Shown here in pieces: positions 1 to 7,606 of a DNA stretch of 64,000 nucleotides (within the stretch, counting starts at the first letter, position 1; each line of letters starts with the position of its first letter). The position numbers and the translations under genes are program-made. The notes beneath the pieces are model-generated. The model was not told the DNA's origin. It saw only the letters and a list, made by a program, of their open reading frames with translations, and did no database searches. The stretch is from Candidatus Bathyarchaeota archaeon A05DMB-2 (GTDB lineage: Archaea > Thermoproteota > Bathyarchaeia > Bathyarchaeales > Bathycorpusculaceae): positions 1 through 64,000 of the forward strand of contig JAAKEZ010000005.1 in NCBI GenBank assembly GCA_018475625.1, read 5' to 3'.

Positions 1-53
1 GGCGACCTTCTGCACGTCAAGCAGATGTCCTAACCAGGCTAGACGACCGGCCC
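1..53 (-). tRNA. tRNA-Val (GAC), cut by window edge
   Basis: Read on the minus strand from base 53, the sequence gives an acceptor strand GGGCCGG, a D-arm of the form GTCTAGCCTGGTTAGGAC, and an anticodon stem TCTGC/GCAGA closing the loop TTGACGT. The anticodon is therefore GAC (valine). The variable region, T-arm and 3' acceptor strand lie beyond base 1. A possible TATA element (cataaata, near 91-98) lies about 40 bases upstream on the same strand. No intron is seen in the visible part. Confidence 0.85.
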
Positions 54-216
54 ACAGGTGCTTTACGGACAAGTTTTCGGTATCCGATGTATTTATGGGT
101 TTTGCGCACCGCCAATCCTCGTTTAATTCAAAAACCGTAATATTCCGTGGCTTGCAGTTCACTACTTAAATAACCAAACAGCATAATGCATAGTTGAGGG
201 AAAGGAGGAGGCAGCC

Positions 217-567
217 ATGCTTAGAGCTAGAGCGGTGCCCAGCTTGACCCTTGTTCTGATGGGAACGATGGACTGGCTGACAACAATCATCGGCATAGCG
301 TATTTCGGGGCCGTGGAAAGCAACCCGTTTATGGCAGGCTTAACCAGCACCAGCCTCCTAGCTTTTACAGCCGTGAAACTCACAACTACCGTGCTCGTGG
401 CGTTGCTGTTCTACAAGGCTGAGAAAACGCTGTTGTTGGCTCCGACCAAGACCAGTCGCACATTCATGATGACCCGCATAGTCCTCCGAGCTGCATACAT
501 CTTAGCCACGGCGTTGCTTTTGGCGGCGGTCGTGAATAACCTCATAGTGGTCGTACGCGTCATCTAA
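217..567 (+). CDS. small membrane protein, DUF5658-like
   Basis: A 116-residue protein with three to four hydrophobic segments and no recognisable catalytic motif. An early polar stretch (DWLTTIIG, about residues 20-27) followed by NPFM resembles the DUF5658 family of small archaeal and bacterial membrane proteins, whose function is unknown. The start is well supported: GGAGGAG at 204-210 lies six bases before the ATG, and a TATA-like acttaaataac sits at about 163-173. It stands alone between the tRNA and the next gene. The family assignment is from recognition only and is moderately sure. Confidence 0.7.
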   Translation: MLRARAVPSLTLVLMGTMDWLTTIIGIAYFGAVESNPFMAGLTSTSLLAFTAVKLTTTVLVALLFYKAEKTLLLAPTKTSRTFMMTRIVLRAAYILATALLLAAVVNNLIVVVRVI

Positions 568-635
568 GCGCTTGAACCCGAATAGTTAATAGAGTTTCCC
601 CCCATCATATTTGTCATACAAGCTGGGACGATTGG

Positions 636-986
636 TTGCAAGCCGACTTCAAGCCGATGGTTGTCTGGTTGATTCTGAATGGAAAGCCAGAAGAAGCTCT
701 GGCGCTGTTGGCAAAAAACTACCGGGTACCCGTTCCGAAGCTCAAGGTGGGCTTGCCTAAGGGACGGAAAGCTACGGCTTTCGGCGTCTACACACCCAAG
801 AACGAAACAATTCAAGTGCTTAACAGCGACGTGCTAATGAACCCTTTCGTCATTCTGCACGAGTTTTACCATCACCTCCGCAGCAGAGCCGTGGACAAGC
901 AGCACCGGGGCACGGAAAAGAACGCGGACAAATTCGCCACAGAATTCATAAAGGCATACAACGCCTCAACCGCGCATGGAAGCTGA
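636..986 (+). CDS. small HExxH metallopeptidase-like protein
   Basis: A 116-residue soluble protein with the zinc-protease motif HEFYHH at about residues 79-84, preceded by VIL as in many gluzincin-like active-site helices. A downstream NADKFATEF segment supplies an acidic residue that could be the third zinc ligand. The length is that of a minimal metallopeptidase domain (compare the ImmA/IrrE or SprT-like folds), but I cannot name a family. The listed start is TTG at 636; an ATG at 657 would remove seven residues. The gene is monocistronic and faces the JAMM gene. Confidence 0.65.
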   Translation: MQADFKPMVVWLILNGKPEEALALLAKNYRVPVPKLKVGLPKGRKATAFGVYTPKNETIQVLNSDVLMNPFVILHEFYHHLRSRAVDKQHRGTEKNADKFATEFIKAYNASTAHGS

Positions 987-997
987 CGCCACCCGCG

Positions 998-1390
998 TTA
1001 TTCTTCAGTTACCTTAAACGGCACCTTTTCACCTTTGGAGTCGTAGACGGCAACGTTCCGCACATCCATGAAGGGGTAACCAACTATCATGAGTATTCGC
1101 CCGAAGAAGTGGTTAATGTCCACATCGGACGGGTTTATGTCTCCCGAAGGATGCGAATGCACCGTGCCAACAATGGAAAAGTCCATCGGCAACATGTGAA
1201 ACGGCATGTTAGCGAAGCCGTACCCGTAAACCGCAAGGGGCGGAACAACAAGGTCGATTACGCGGACTTCGCCTTTGTGTTTTTTGCCGCGAAGAAGCAG
1301 GAACGTCTCCTTCGGATAAAGCCGTCTGGCACCCTCAAAAATCGAGTCCAGCAACTCGGCACTCATCGAAACAGTCAGGTTGTCTCCCAT
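998..1390 (-). CDS. JAMM/MPN+ zinc isopeptidase-like protein
   Basis: A 130-residue single-domain JAB1/MPN+ protein. The complete JAMM motif is visible: an upstream glutamate in PKETFLLLRG, then HSHPSGDINPSDVD, which fits HxH-x7-SxxD. Archaeal stand-alone JAMM proteins of this size remove ubiquitin-like SAMP tags or act on sulfur-carrier proteins (established for the family). No ubiquitin-like gene or E1 is visible nearby, so the substrate is unknown. It is convergent with the HExxH gene (11-bp gap). No Shine-Dalgarno precedes the ATG, so translation may be leaderless. Confidence 0.85.
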   Translation of the reverse strand: MGDNLTVSMSAELLDSIFEGARRLYPKETFLLLRGKKHKGEVRVIDLVVPPLAVYGYGFANMPFHMLPMDFSIVGTVHSHPSGDINPSDVDINHFFGRILMIVGYPFMDVRNVAVYDSKGEKVPFKVTEE

Positions 1391-1494
1391 GATTAACGTC
1401 AGACGACTTGGCGGCTAATTACCTTTACTAAACAGATGAGCGCTCTGGACGGAAAACAGAAATAAACAAGAAGCCCAACTAGACAGAGAGCCGA

Positions 1495-1582
1495 GCCGGG
1501 ATGGCAGAGTGGTTAACGCGCGGGCCTTGAGAGCCCGTGGACCTTCTGGTCCGCATGGGTTCGAATCCCATTCCCGGCGCCA
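1495..1582 (+). tRNA. tRNA-Ser (TGA), CCA encoded
   Basis: The acceptor stem GCCGGGA pairs with TCCCGGC, followed by discriminator G and an encoded CCA. The anticodon stem CGGGC/GCCCG closes the loop CTTGAGA, giving anticodon TGA. A long variable arm (GGACC TTCT GGTCC type) and the T-arm GGGTTCGAATCCC mark it as a class II serine tRNA. No intron is present. Confidence 0.97.
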
Positions 1583-1660
1583 CAGGCACTACCATCCATC
1601 GGATTTCATAAATACTAGATTAACTCAATTGCTGATATTCATGCTCCACAGGGAATTGCC

Positions 1661-2896
1661 TTGGTAGACACTGCGCTTGTTTTTTTTATCGCAGCCGCAA
1701 TAATGATAGTAGGCTTCTTAGCAAACATCTTGTTCAGAAGTACTGGCTGGCCCGAGATTTTGTTCCTGATTTTCATCGGCATATTATTGGGTCCTGTTCT
1801 GAAGCTTTTCTCTCAAAGTGACTTCCTGCCTGTCTTGCCGTTGATTTCGACTTTTACTCTTGTGATGGTGCTTTTTCGGGGAGGCATGGAGCTTGACCTT
1901 TACGAGGTTGCGGCGAGAAGTTTGCGGTCGCTGTTTCAAACCATCGCATATTTCACCGGTGGATTGTTACTGATTGCGTTGTTCACTCATTTTGTTTTGG
2001 GATGGCAGTTGATTGACGGCCTTTTGCTCGGCTCGATGATTAGTCAGACGGGCGAGGTTGTCGTCATACCTTTGGTGAAGAAACTGGGATTGCAAGACCA
2101 GTCAGCAACTTTGCTTTCCATAGAGTCCGTTGTAAGCAGCATTGTTTGCATAGTCTTCTTTTTTGCGTTCCTCGCAACCAAGCTGAGCGGCACCTTTACC
2201 CCTATGTCCATAGCGACCTCAATCATCATGGAATTCGGTGTGGGCATAGCCGTCGGAGCAATTATGGCGGTACCATGGCTGCGAGTTTTAGCTACCTTGG
2301 AAAAAAATGATTTGGTCTACATAGCTACATTGGGATATGTTCTTGCGTGTTACGCTGTGGCGACTGCTCTTGGTGGAAGTGGTGCACTCGCGATTCTTGC
2401 CTTCGGGGTGATTTTGGGAAATGACAGGCAGGTTTTGAGGATTTTGAGGATGAAGAGGTTCGCCTCCTCACTTTCTGAAGCGAAAAACTACCTAATGCGT
2501 TTTCAAACTGAACTCTCGTTCGTGCTTAGGACCTTCTTTTTCGTGTTGCTGGGTTTGATATATGATGCCACGCAATCAGGTCTCATAATTGGGTTAAGCA
2601 TTGGCCTGCCGATCGTTGCGCTTCTTTTGACTGCGCGCTTTGTAGCGGTGTCAGCTTCCACTTGGAGAAGTCCCATGGCTTCTGAAAAGAAAACAATCAT
2701 AGGCATGTGCCCTCTGGGTCTTACTCCTGCCCTGCTCAGTTTCATAGTTCTTCAATACAATTTCCCGGATGGTTATCTTTTCCCGCTTATCGTAACTACT
2801 GCAATTATTACGACTAACATAATTGCTTCCGTAACGGCGTTTGTGAGCAAGCGTTCTAAATCTCGGAAGCGTGAAATTCAAGTTTCACCGCTGTGA
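1661..2896 (+). CDS. monovalent cation/proton antiporter (CPA family)
   Basis: A 411-residue polytopic protein with about 12 hydrophobic segments, typical of the Na+/H+ exchanger domain (PF00999). The order of helices and the motifs GWPEILFLIFIGILLGP and FGVILGN resemble NhaP/KefB-type carriers. It lacks a C-terminal RCK or TrkA domain. It would exchange Na+ or K+ for H+ at the cytoplasmic membrane. The start is TTG at 1661; a TATA-like tcataaatacta lies upstream near 1607-1618. It ends 32 bases from the convergent complex I-like operon and may share the same ion gradient, though a link is only positional. Confidence 0.85.
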   Translation: MVDTALVFFIAAAIMIVGFLANILFRSTGWPEILFLIFIGILLGPVLKLFSQSDFLPVLPLISTFTLVMVLFRGGMELDLYEVAARSLRSLFQTIAYFTGGLLLIALFTHFVLGWQLIDGLLLGSMISQTGEVVVIPLVKKLGLQDQSATLLSIESVVSSIVCIVFFFAFLATKLSGTFTPMSIATSIIMEFGVGIAVGAIMAVPWLRVLATLEKNDLVYIATLGYVLACYAVATALGGSGALAILAFGVILGNDRQVLRILRMKRFASSLSEAKNYLMRFQTELSFVLRTFFFVLLGLIYDATQSGLIIGLSIGLPIVALLLTARFVAVSASTWRSPMASEKKTIIGMCPLGLTPALLSFIVLQYNFPDGYLFPLIVTTAIITTNIIASVTAFVSKRSKSRKREIQVSPL

Positions 2897-2928
2897 GGAG
2901 TTGAACGAGGTGCGAATGCGTCTCAGAG

Positions 2929-4419
2929 TTAGGGGAAGAAAGTGATTTGGTTTATGGACGGCTGGATCAGGTTGAATACTATTTGCGGGAAAATCCCTAA
3001 GATTATGATGGCGCCTACGAGAATGAAGATGGGAATAAGCATTCTCTTTGACTCTTTTATCCTCGTTTCATCCTGGGGTCTCCGCCCGTACATGTAATTT
3101 ACTAAACGGAACACGTAAGCGGTTTGGATGACGCTTGTCAAGACACCTACGACCGCCAACCAACTCATGTTTGCCTCTATCGCAGCGGTGAAGACTAGGA
3201 ATTTTGCGGTGAACCCTCCCAGAGGGGGGACGCCTGCAAAGGACAATCCAGCTATGAGCAAGGCTAAGCTGACGAAGGGCATTTTCCAGCCCAGCCCGGA
3301 GAAGTCTTCGAGGGTTTTGAATCCGTAATGGTTGATTAAACCTACTGCCATGAATGAAAGCGCCGTGGTTATGCCGCCGATGAGGAAGAAGTAGAGGTTG
3401 CCCATGAGTCCAGTGGCGGTAACGCTGGTGATGCCAATAAGGTTGTAGCCGACATCTGCGACGCATATGTTCGCTATCAAACGCTTCACGTTGGTCTGGA
3501 TTAGGGCAAACAGGTTGCCCACTATCATGGTCAGTGCTGACATGACCGCAAGCATTAAAGTCCAGTTCAGCACGGCGGGTGGAGTGAGGATGAACACGAG
3601 AACTCGGATGAGTACGTAGTAGCTGCCTTGGTCTATCAGCGCCGAAAGGAACGCTGCTGAAGAGGAGGGCGCAGCTGTGTAAGCGTCGGGCAGCCAGAAG
3701 TGGAACGGCACAATCGCAGATTCGATAGCGTAGCCGGTGGCGATGAAGACAAAGGCTATTAGGAGCAAGTGCTTGTCGCTTAAAGTTATCAGCGCGTCCC
3801 TGACAGCCCAGAAGTTGAGGGTACCCGTTAGTCCGTAGACTAATGAGAGTCCGAAGACTATGAAGGCGGAAGCTATGATTATCATCACCAAATATTTTAG
3901 GGTGGAGTTCAGCGACGCGCGGGTTTTCTTGTAAATCATGAGGAAGCTTGAGCCTGCTGCGGCTGACTCCCAGAAAATGAATAGCGTGAGCAAGTCGCCT
4001 GAGAACACGGCGCCTGTCAGCGCTGCCGTGAGCATTAACATGATGGCGAAGTATCTTCCTGAGAGTCTCTCGTCTTCACTAATGTGGAATAAACTGTAGA
4101 ATACGACGACGGCGCTGACCGCGATGAAGATTATTGCCATGTAGATGGAAATTGCGTCAATCATGAAAGCGCTTGAAAGCGAAGAGTACGGTTCGCCTGT
4201 TAACGTTATGTTCATGAAGGATGGTGAAGGCACGCTGTAGTACTTAGCTGTCAAGTTAGCCACGGCGGCACCTGAAACGGCGAAGACCGTCGCGAACCAA
4301 ACAAGCATCAAACCGATTCTATGCTGACTTTTGCGGATGACTCTGAAAACAGGGATAGTTAAGAGTGAAAATGCGACCAAGCAAATTATGGGAAGAGCCA
4401 CATCGATGATGCCGACCAT
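2929..4419 (-). CDS. NuoN-like antiporter subunit of the hydrogenase/complex I hybrid
   Basis: A 496-residue, roughly 14-helix protein of the Mrp/Nuo antiporter family and the last gene of the operon. It keeps the helix-5 glutamate region (LLTLFIFWESAAAGSSFLMI) and the central lysine region (PFHFWLPDAYTAAPSSSAAF), which form the proton channel in NuoL/M/N. The order of the operon and the length place it as the N subunit, the pump nearest the catalytic arm. It starts 13 bases after subunit M (distal copy) ends. N and L/M subunits are hard to tell apart by eye, so the subunit letter is less certain than the family. Confidence 0.85.
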   Translation of the reverse strand: MVGIIDVALPIICLVAFSLLTIPVFRVIRKSQHRIGLMLVWFATVFAVSGAAVANLTAKYYSVPSPSFMNITLTGEPYSSLSSAFMIDAISIYMAIIFIAVSAVVVFYSLFHISEDERLSGRYFAIMLMLTAALTGAVFSGDLLTLFIFWESAAAGSSFLMIYKKTRASLNSTLKYLVMIIIASAFIVFGLSLVYGLTGTLNFWAVRDALITLSDKHLLLIAFVFIATGYAIESAIVPFHFWLPDAYTAAPSSSAAFLSALIDQGSYYVLIRVLVFILTPPAVLNWTLMLAVMSALTMIVGNLFALIQTNVKRLIANICVADVGYNLIGITSVTATGLMGNLYFFLIGGITTALSFMAVGLINHYGFKTLEDFSGLGWKMPFVSLALLIAGLSFAGVPPLGGFTAKFLVFTAAIEANMSWLAVVGVLTSVIQTAYVFRLVNYMYGRRPQDETRIKESKRMLIPIFILVGAIIILGIFPQIVFNLIQPSINQITFFP

Positions 4420-4432
4420 GATGTCTCACGTC

Positions 4433-5971
4433 TTAAATTATGGCTACCGTCTTTATCAAATTTATAAAGAATGCGGGATAGATTCCGAGAATAATCACGA
4501 AGATGACTAATATTCCCATGGCCAGCTTCATGAAGGTAGGCGCATCAACTACTTTCTTTTCGCCTTCGCTTTCGCTCTCTTGCCCCGCGTTTTTGCTTCG
4601 TGATTGGCCTAGGAAAACGCGATATATGAACCGCAGCGAGTAAGCCAACGAGAGGACAGTGGCGATGAGCATGAAAATCGTCGGAAAAGTGTAAAACCCA
4701 TCGACGCTGATGATTTCGAAGGCGCCTACGAATATTAGGAATTCACTGACGAAGCACGCAAACGGTGGGGACCCGGCGATGCTGAGGGCAGCTGTGATTG
4801 ATGAGGCGCCTGTGAAGGGCATTTTACCTGCCAGACCGCCCATTTCATTGATGTCTCGCATTTCAGTTTGGTGCATTATGGCTCCTGCGGAGAGGAAGAA
4901 GAGGCCCTTGCTTACAGCATGGTTGACTATGTGGAGCACGGTTCCGACGATGGCTGCGGTTATGGTTATTGCTCCCACGATTGGGGCGGATGAGTAGAGA
5001 GAAAGCCCGAACATGACGTATCCCATGTGCGCTATGCTCGAGTATGCGATTATCCGTTTTATGTCGGTTTCAACCAACGCGATGAACGCGCCGAAGAAGG
5101 CGGAGATGACGCCGAAAACGGCTAAGCCGTGAAGGAATGAAGACCCAAACTCTGTTCCAGCAACTGCTGGAAACACGGTTCCCAGCGAAAGCCGCAGTAT
5201 GGCGTACGCGCCAGCGCTGATTATGACACCGCTAAGTAGTGCGGACATGGTTGCGGGCGCCTCGGAGTGAGCGTCAGGCAGCCACATGTGCAGTGGAACG
5301 ATGGCCATTTTGACGGCGAAGCCCGCGGTTAACGCTATCAGAATCCACCGTGCGATTCCTGAATAACTCAGGAGTGCGGCCTGGGCTGCAAACATGTCTG
5401 TTAAGCCGGTCGTCATGTATATGGCGCCTATGCCCAGCAGCACGAAGACGGCGCCGGCGTGGGTGAATATGAAGAGCTTGAATGCTGCGCGGTACGACTC
5501 TCTGTATCCCCATCCGCCGACTATGAAGTATGCGGGGACGAGCATGAGTTCCCAGCAGAAATAGAACAGCAACAGGTTGGATGTGATGAAGACGCCCACC
5601 AGACCTATGGAGAGCATTGACAGGAGAGCGTAGTACACAGGCAAGTTTTTCTTTCCTTCCATATAGTTTATTGAGAAAAGCGTAGCTGCCAAGATGAGGA
5701 CAAGGCTGATAAGGGCTATTGAAGCGCTGATGCCGTCCACGAACAGCGTAAAGCGCGCGTCCAAAATGGGAATCCAAACGTACGACTCCTGGTAAATGGA
5801 GTCACTCGCGATGGCGGGGAGGGTTGAGAGAACAAGCCCTATGTTAGCTAAGGCGATTAATGCGACTAAAATTCCTGCGGCTTTTGTGGACTTCTTTGCA
5901 GCAAAGTAGGCTAGTGGAACGCCCAATGTGGGCAGGATGAACACCAATAGCAGGCTATATGGCACTGTCAT
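4433..5971 (-). CDS. NuoM-like antiporter subunit, second copy
   Basis: A 512-residue NuoM-type proton-translocating subunit. It carries the helix-5 motif YFCWELMLVPAYFIVG and the channel segment KMAIVPLHMWLPDAHSEAPA with its conserved lysine and histidine. It is clearly paralogous along its whole length to the gene at 6097-7602 (for example both have FTHAGAVFVLLGIGAIYMTT), so the two arose by tandem duplication. A polar insert (about residues 455-475, rich in E, S and K) precedes the last helix and is absent from the sister copy. A 125-bp gap with a TATA-like element separates it from that copy, unlike the tight spacing elsewhere in the operon. Confidence 0.92.
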   Translation of the reverse strand: MTVPYSLLLVFILPTLGVPLAYFAAKKSTKAAGILVALIALANIGLVLSTLPAIASDSIYQESYVWIPILDARFTLFVDGISASIALISLVLILAATLFSINYMEGKKNLPVYYALLSMLSIGLVGVFITSNLLLFYFCWELMLVPAYFIVGGWGYRESYRAAFKLFIFTHAGAVFVLLGIGAIYMTTGLTDMFAAQAALLSYSGIARWILIALTAGFAVKMAIVPLHMWLPDAHSEAPATMSALLSGVIISAGAYAILRLSLGTVFPAVAGTEFGSSFLHGLAVFGVISAFFGAFIALVETDIKRIIAYSSIAHMGYVMFGLSLYSSAPIVGAITITAAIVGTVLHIVNHAVSKGLFFLSAGAIMHQTEMRDINEMGGLAGKMPFTGASSITAALSIAGSPPFACFVSEFLIFVGAFEIISVDGFYTFPTIFMLIATVLSLAYSLRFIYRVFLGQSRSKNAGQESESEGEKKVVDAPTFMKLAMGILVIFVIILGIYPAFFINLIKTVAII

Positions 5972-6096
5972 ACACCTATAGCCCCTATTATCAGAATGAA
6001 AGTAGATATAAATCTATACAAAGCGCCTGCAAAAGTCGAGGTTGATGAAAAATCAGTCATTCCATTCTTCTCCATTTTGTCTTAGTCATGTGACAC
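5972..6096 (-). promoter_or_regulatory. possible internal promoter before second M gene
   Basis: The only sizeable gap inside the operon. On the minus strand it holds a TATA-like tttatatctac (about 6003-6013), roughly 30 bases before the start codon at 5971. This spacing would give a very short leader. It suggests that the second M and N genes can be transcribed separately from the rest. Sequence-only inference. Confidence 0.4.
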
Positions 6097-7602
6097 CTAC
6101 AGGAACGTTACTGTGTTTATCAGGTTCATGAAGAGCGAAGGATAAATGCCGATAATTATCACGAAAACAGTCAAGATTATCATAGCTAGCAGCATGAAGC
6201 GTGGGACCTCAAGACTCTTCTTCTTGATTTCGCCAAGTTTTGACGGGCCAAGGAAAACGTTTGACATGAACCTTAGCGAGTAGCCAAGCGAAAGAACCGT
6301 GGCGACCAACATCAGAGCGGTTGGCCAGATGTAGAAGCCATCAAGGGGAATCATCTGGAAGGCGCCCATGAAGATGAAGAATTCACTGATGAAGCACGCG
6401 AATGGCGGTGCCCCTCCAATGCTGAAAGCTGCGGTTGCTGAAGCGGTACCTGTTATGGGCATTTTGCCAGCGATGCCGCCCATGTCGCGTATGTTTCTGA
6501 GTGAAAGCGAGTTCATTAAAGAGCCAGCGGACAAGAAGAAGAGCCCTTTGCTCAACCCGTGAGTTACGATGTGCAGAACTGTGCCAGCGACTGCTACCTG
6601 TATAAGTGCGCCAGCGGAAGTGTAGAAAAGTGAAACTCCGAAGAGAATGTAGCCCATGTGAGATATGCTCGAATAGGAGATTATGCGTTTCAGGTCGGTT
6701 TCCGCCAAGGCGATGAACGAGCCGAAGAATGCTGAGATTACTCCGAATATGGCTAAGCCATGCAGAAAATCAGTGCCGAATTGGGTTCCCATGACCACGG
6801 GGAAAACGGTTTCCATGGATATTCGGATTATCGCGTAAGCCCCAGCGCTTGTCAAAACTCCGCCTAATAGCGCGGACATGGGAGCGGGAGATTCTGAATA
6901 CGCGTCTGGCAGCCACAGGTGAACTGGAAAGATAGCCATCTTAACGGCGAAGCCTGCGGTTAACGCGAGCAGTATCCACCTGACAATGTCAGGGCTCTGG
7001 GTTAGCAGGAGGCGTTCTGCTTGGAACAGGTCTATACTGTGAGTTGTCATGTATATGGCGCCTATGCCCAGCAGCACGAAGACGGCGCCGGCGTGGGTGA
7101 AGACGAAGAATTTGAAGCTTGCCTTGTAAGAGTCTCTGTAACCCCAATTGCCCACGATGAAGAAGGCGGGGACGAGCATGAGTTCCCAGCAGAAGTAGAA
7201 GAACAGCAGGTTCGACGTGATGAAAACGCCGACTAGCCCAACTAAGAGCAGGGTTAGGAGCGCGTAAAAAATTTCGAGGTTTTTCTTGCCCTGCATGTAG
7301 TTTATCGAGTATAGAGCCGCTGCCAGCATGAGCACCATGGTGATGATTGCCATGGAAATGCTGATGCCGTCCACGAACAATGCAAATTGGGAGTTCAGCA
7401 CTGGAATCCATGTGTAAGTTTCCATGTACCTGTGGTCGGGACCAAGAATCGCATGCACAGTCGTCAAAATCAACCCTAAGCTAACGAGTGAGATGAGTGC
7501 TAACAGAATGGCAGCCCACTTGGCGGATTTTCGCCCGACTAAGTAGACGAGGGGAACAGCTATCGTTGGCAGAAGCAACACTGACAAGAGGATGTACGAC
7601 AT
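6097..7602 (-). CDS. NuoM-like antiporter subunit, first copy
   Basis: A 501-residue NuoM-type proton-translocating subunit with YFCWELMLVPAFFIVG (helix-5 glutamate) and KMAIFPVHLWLPDAYSESPA (channel lysine). It is directly downstream of the L gene (four-base gap), the normal L-M order. Together with the gene at 4433-5971 it gives this operon two M subunits as well as L and N. That makes four antiporter-like subunits instead of the usual three. Confidence 0.93.
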   Translation of the reverse strand: MSYILLSVLLLPTIAVPLVYLVGRKSAKWAAILLALISLVSLGLILTTVHAILGPDHRYMETYTWIPVLNSQFALFVDGISISMAIITMVLMLAAALYSINYMQGKKNLEIFYALLTLLLVGLVGVFITSNLLFFYFCWELMLVPAFFIVGNWGYRDSYKASFKFFVFTHAGAVFVLLGIGAIYMTTHSIDLFQAERLLLTQSPDIVRWILLALTAGFAVKMAIFPVHLWLPDAYSESPAPMSALLGGVLTSAGAYAIIRISMETVFPVVMGTQFGTDFLHGLAIFGVISAFFGSFIALAETDLKRIISYSSISHMGYILFGVSLFYTSAGALIQVAVAGTVLHIVTHGLSKGLFFLSAGSLMNSLSLRNIRDMGGIAGKMPITGTASATAAFSIGGAPPFACFISEFFIFMGAFQMIPLDGFYIWPTALMLVATVLSLGYSLRFMSNVFLGPSKLGEIKKKSLEVPRFMLLAMIILTVFVIIIGIYPSLFMNLINTVTFL

Positions 7603-7606
7603 TTGT

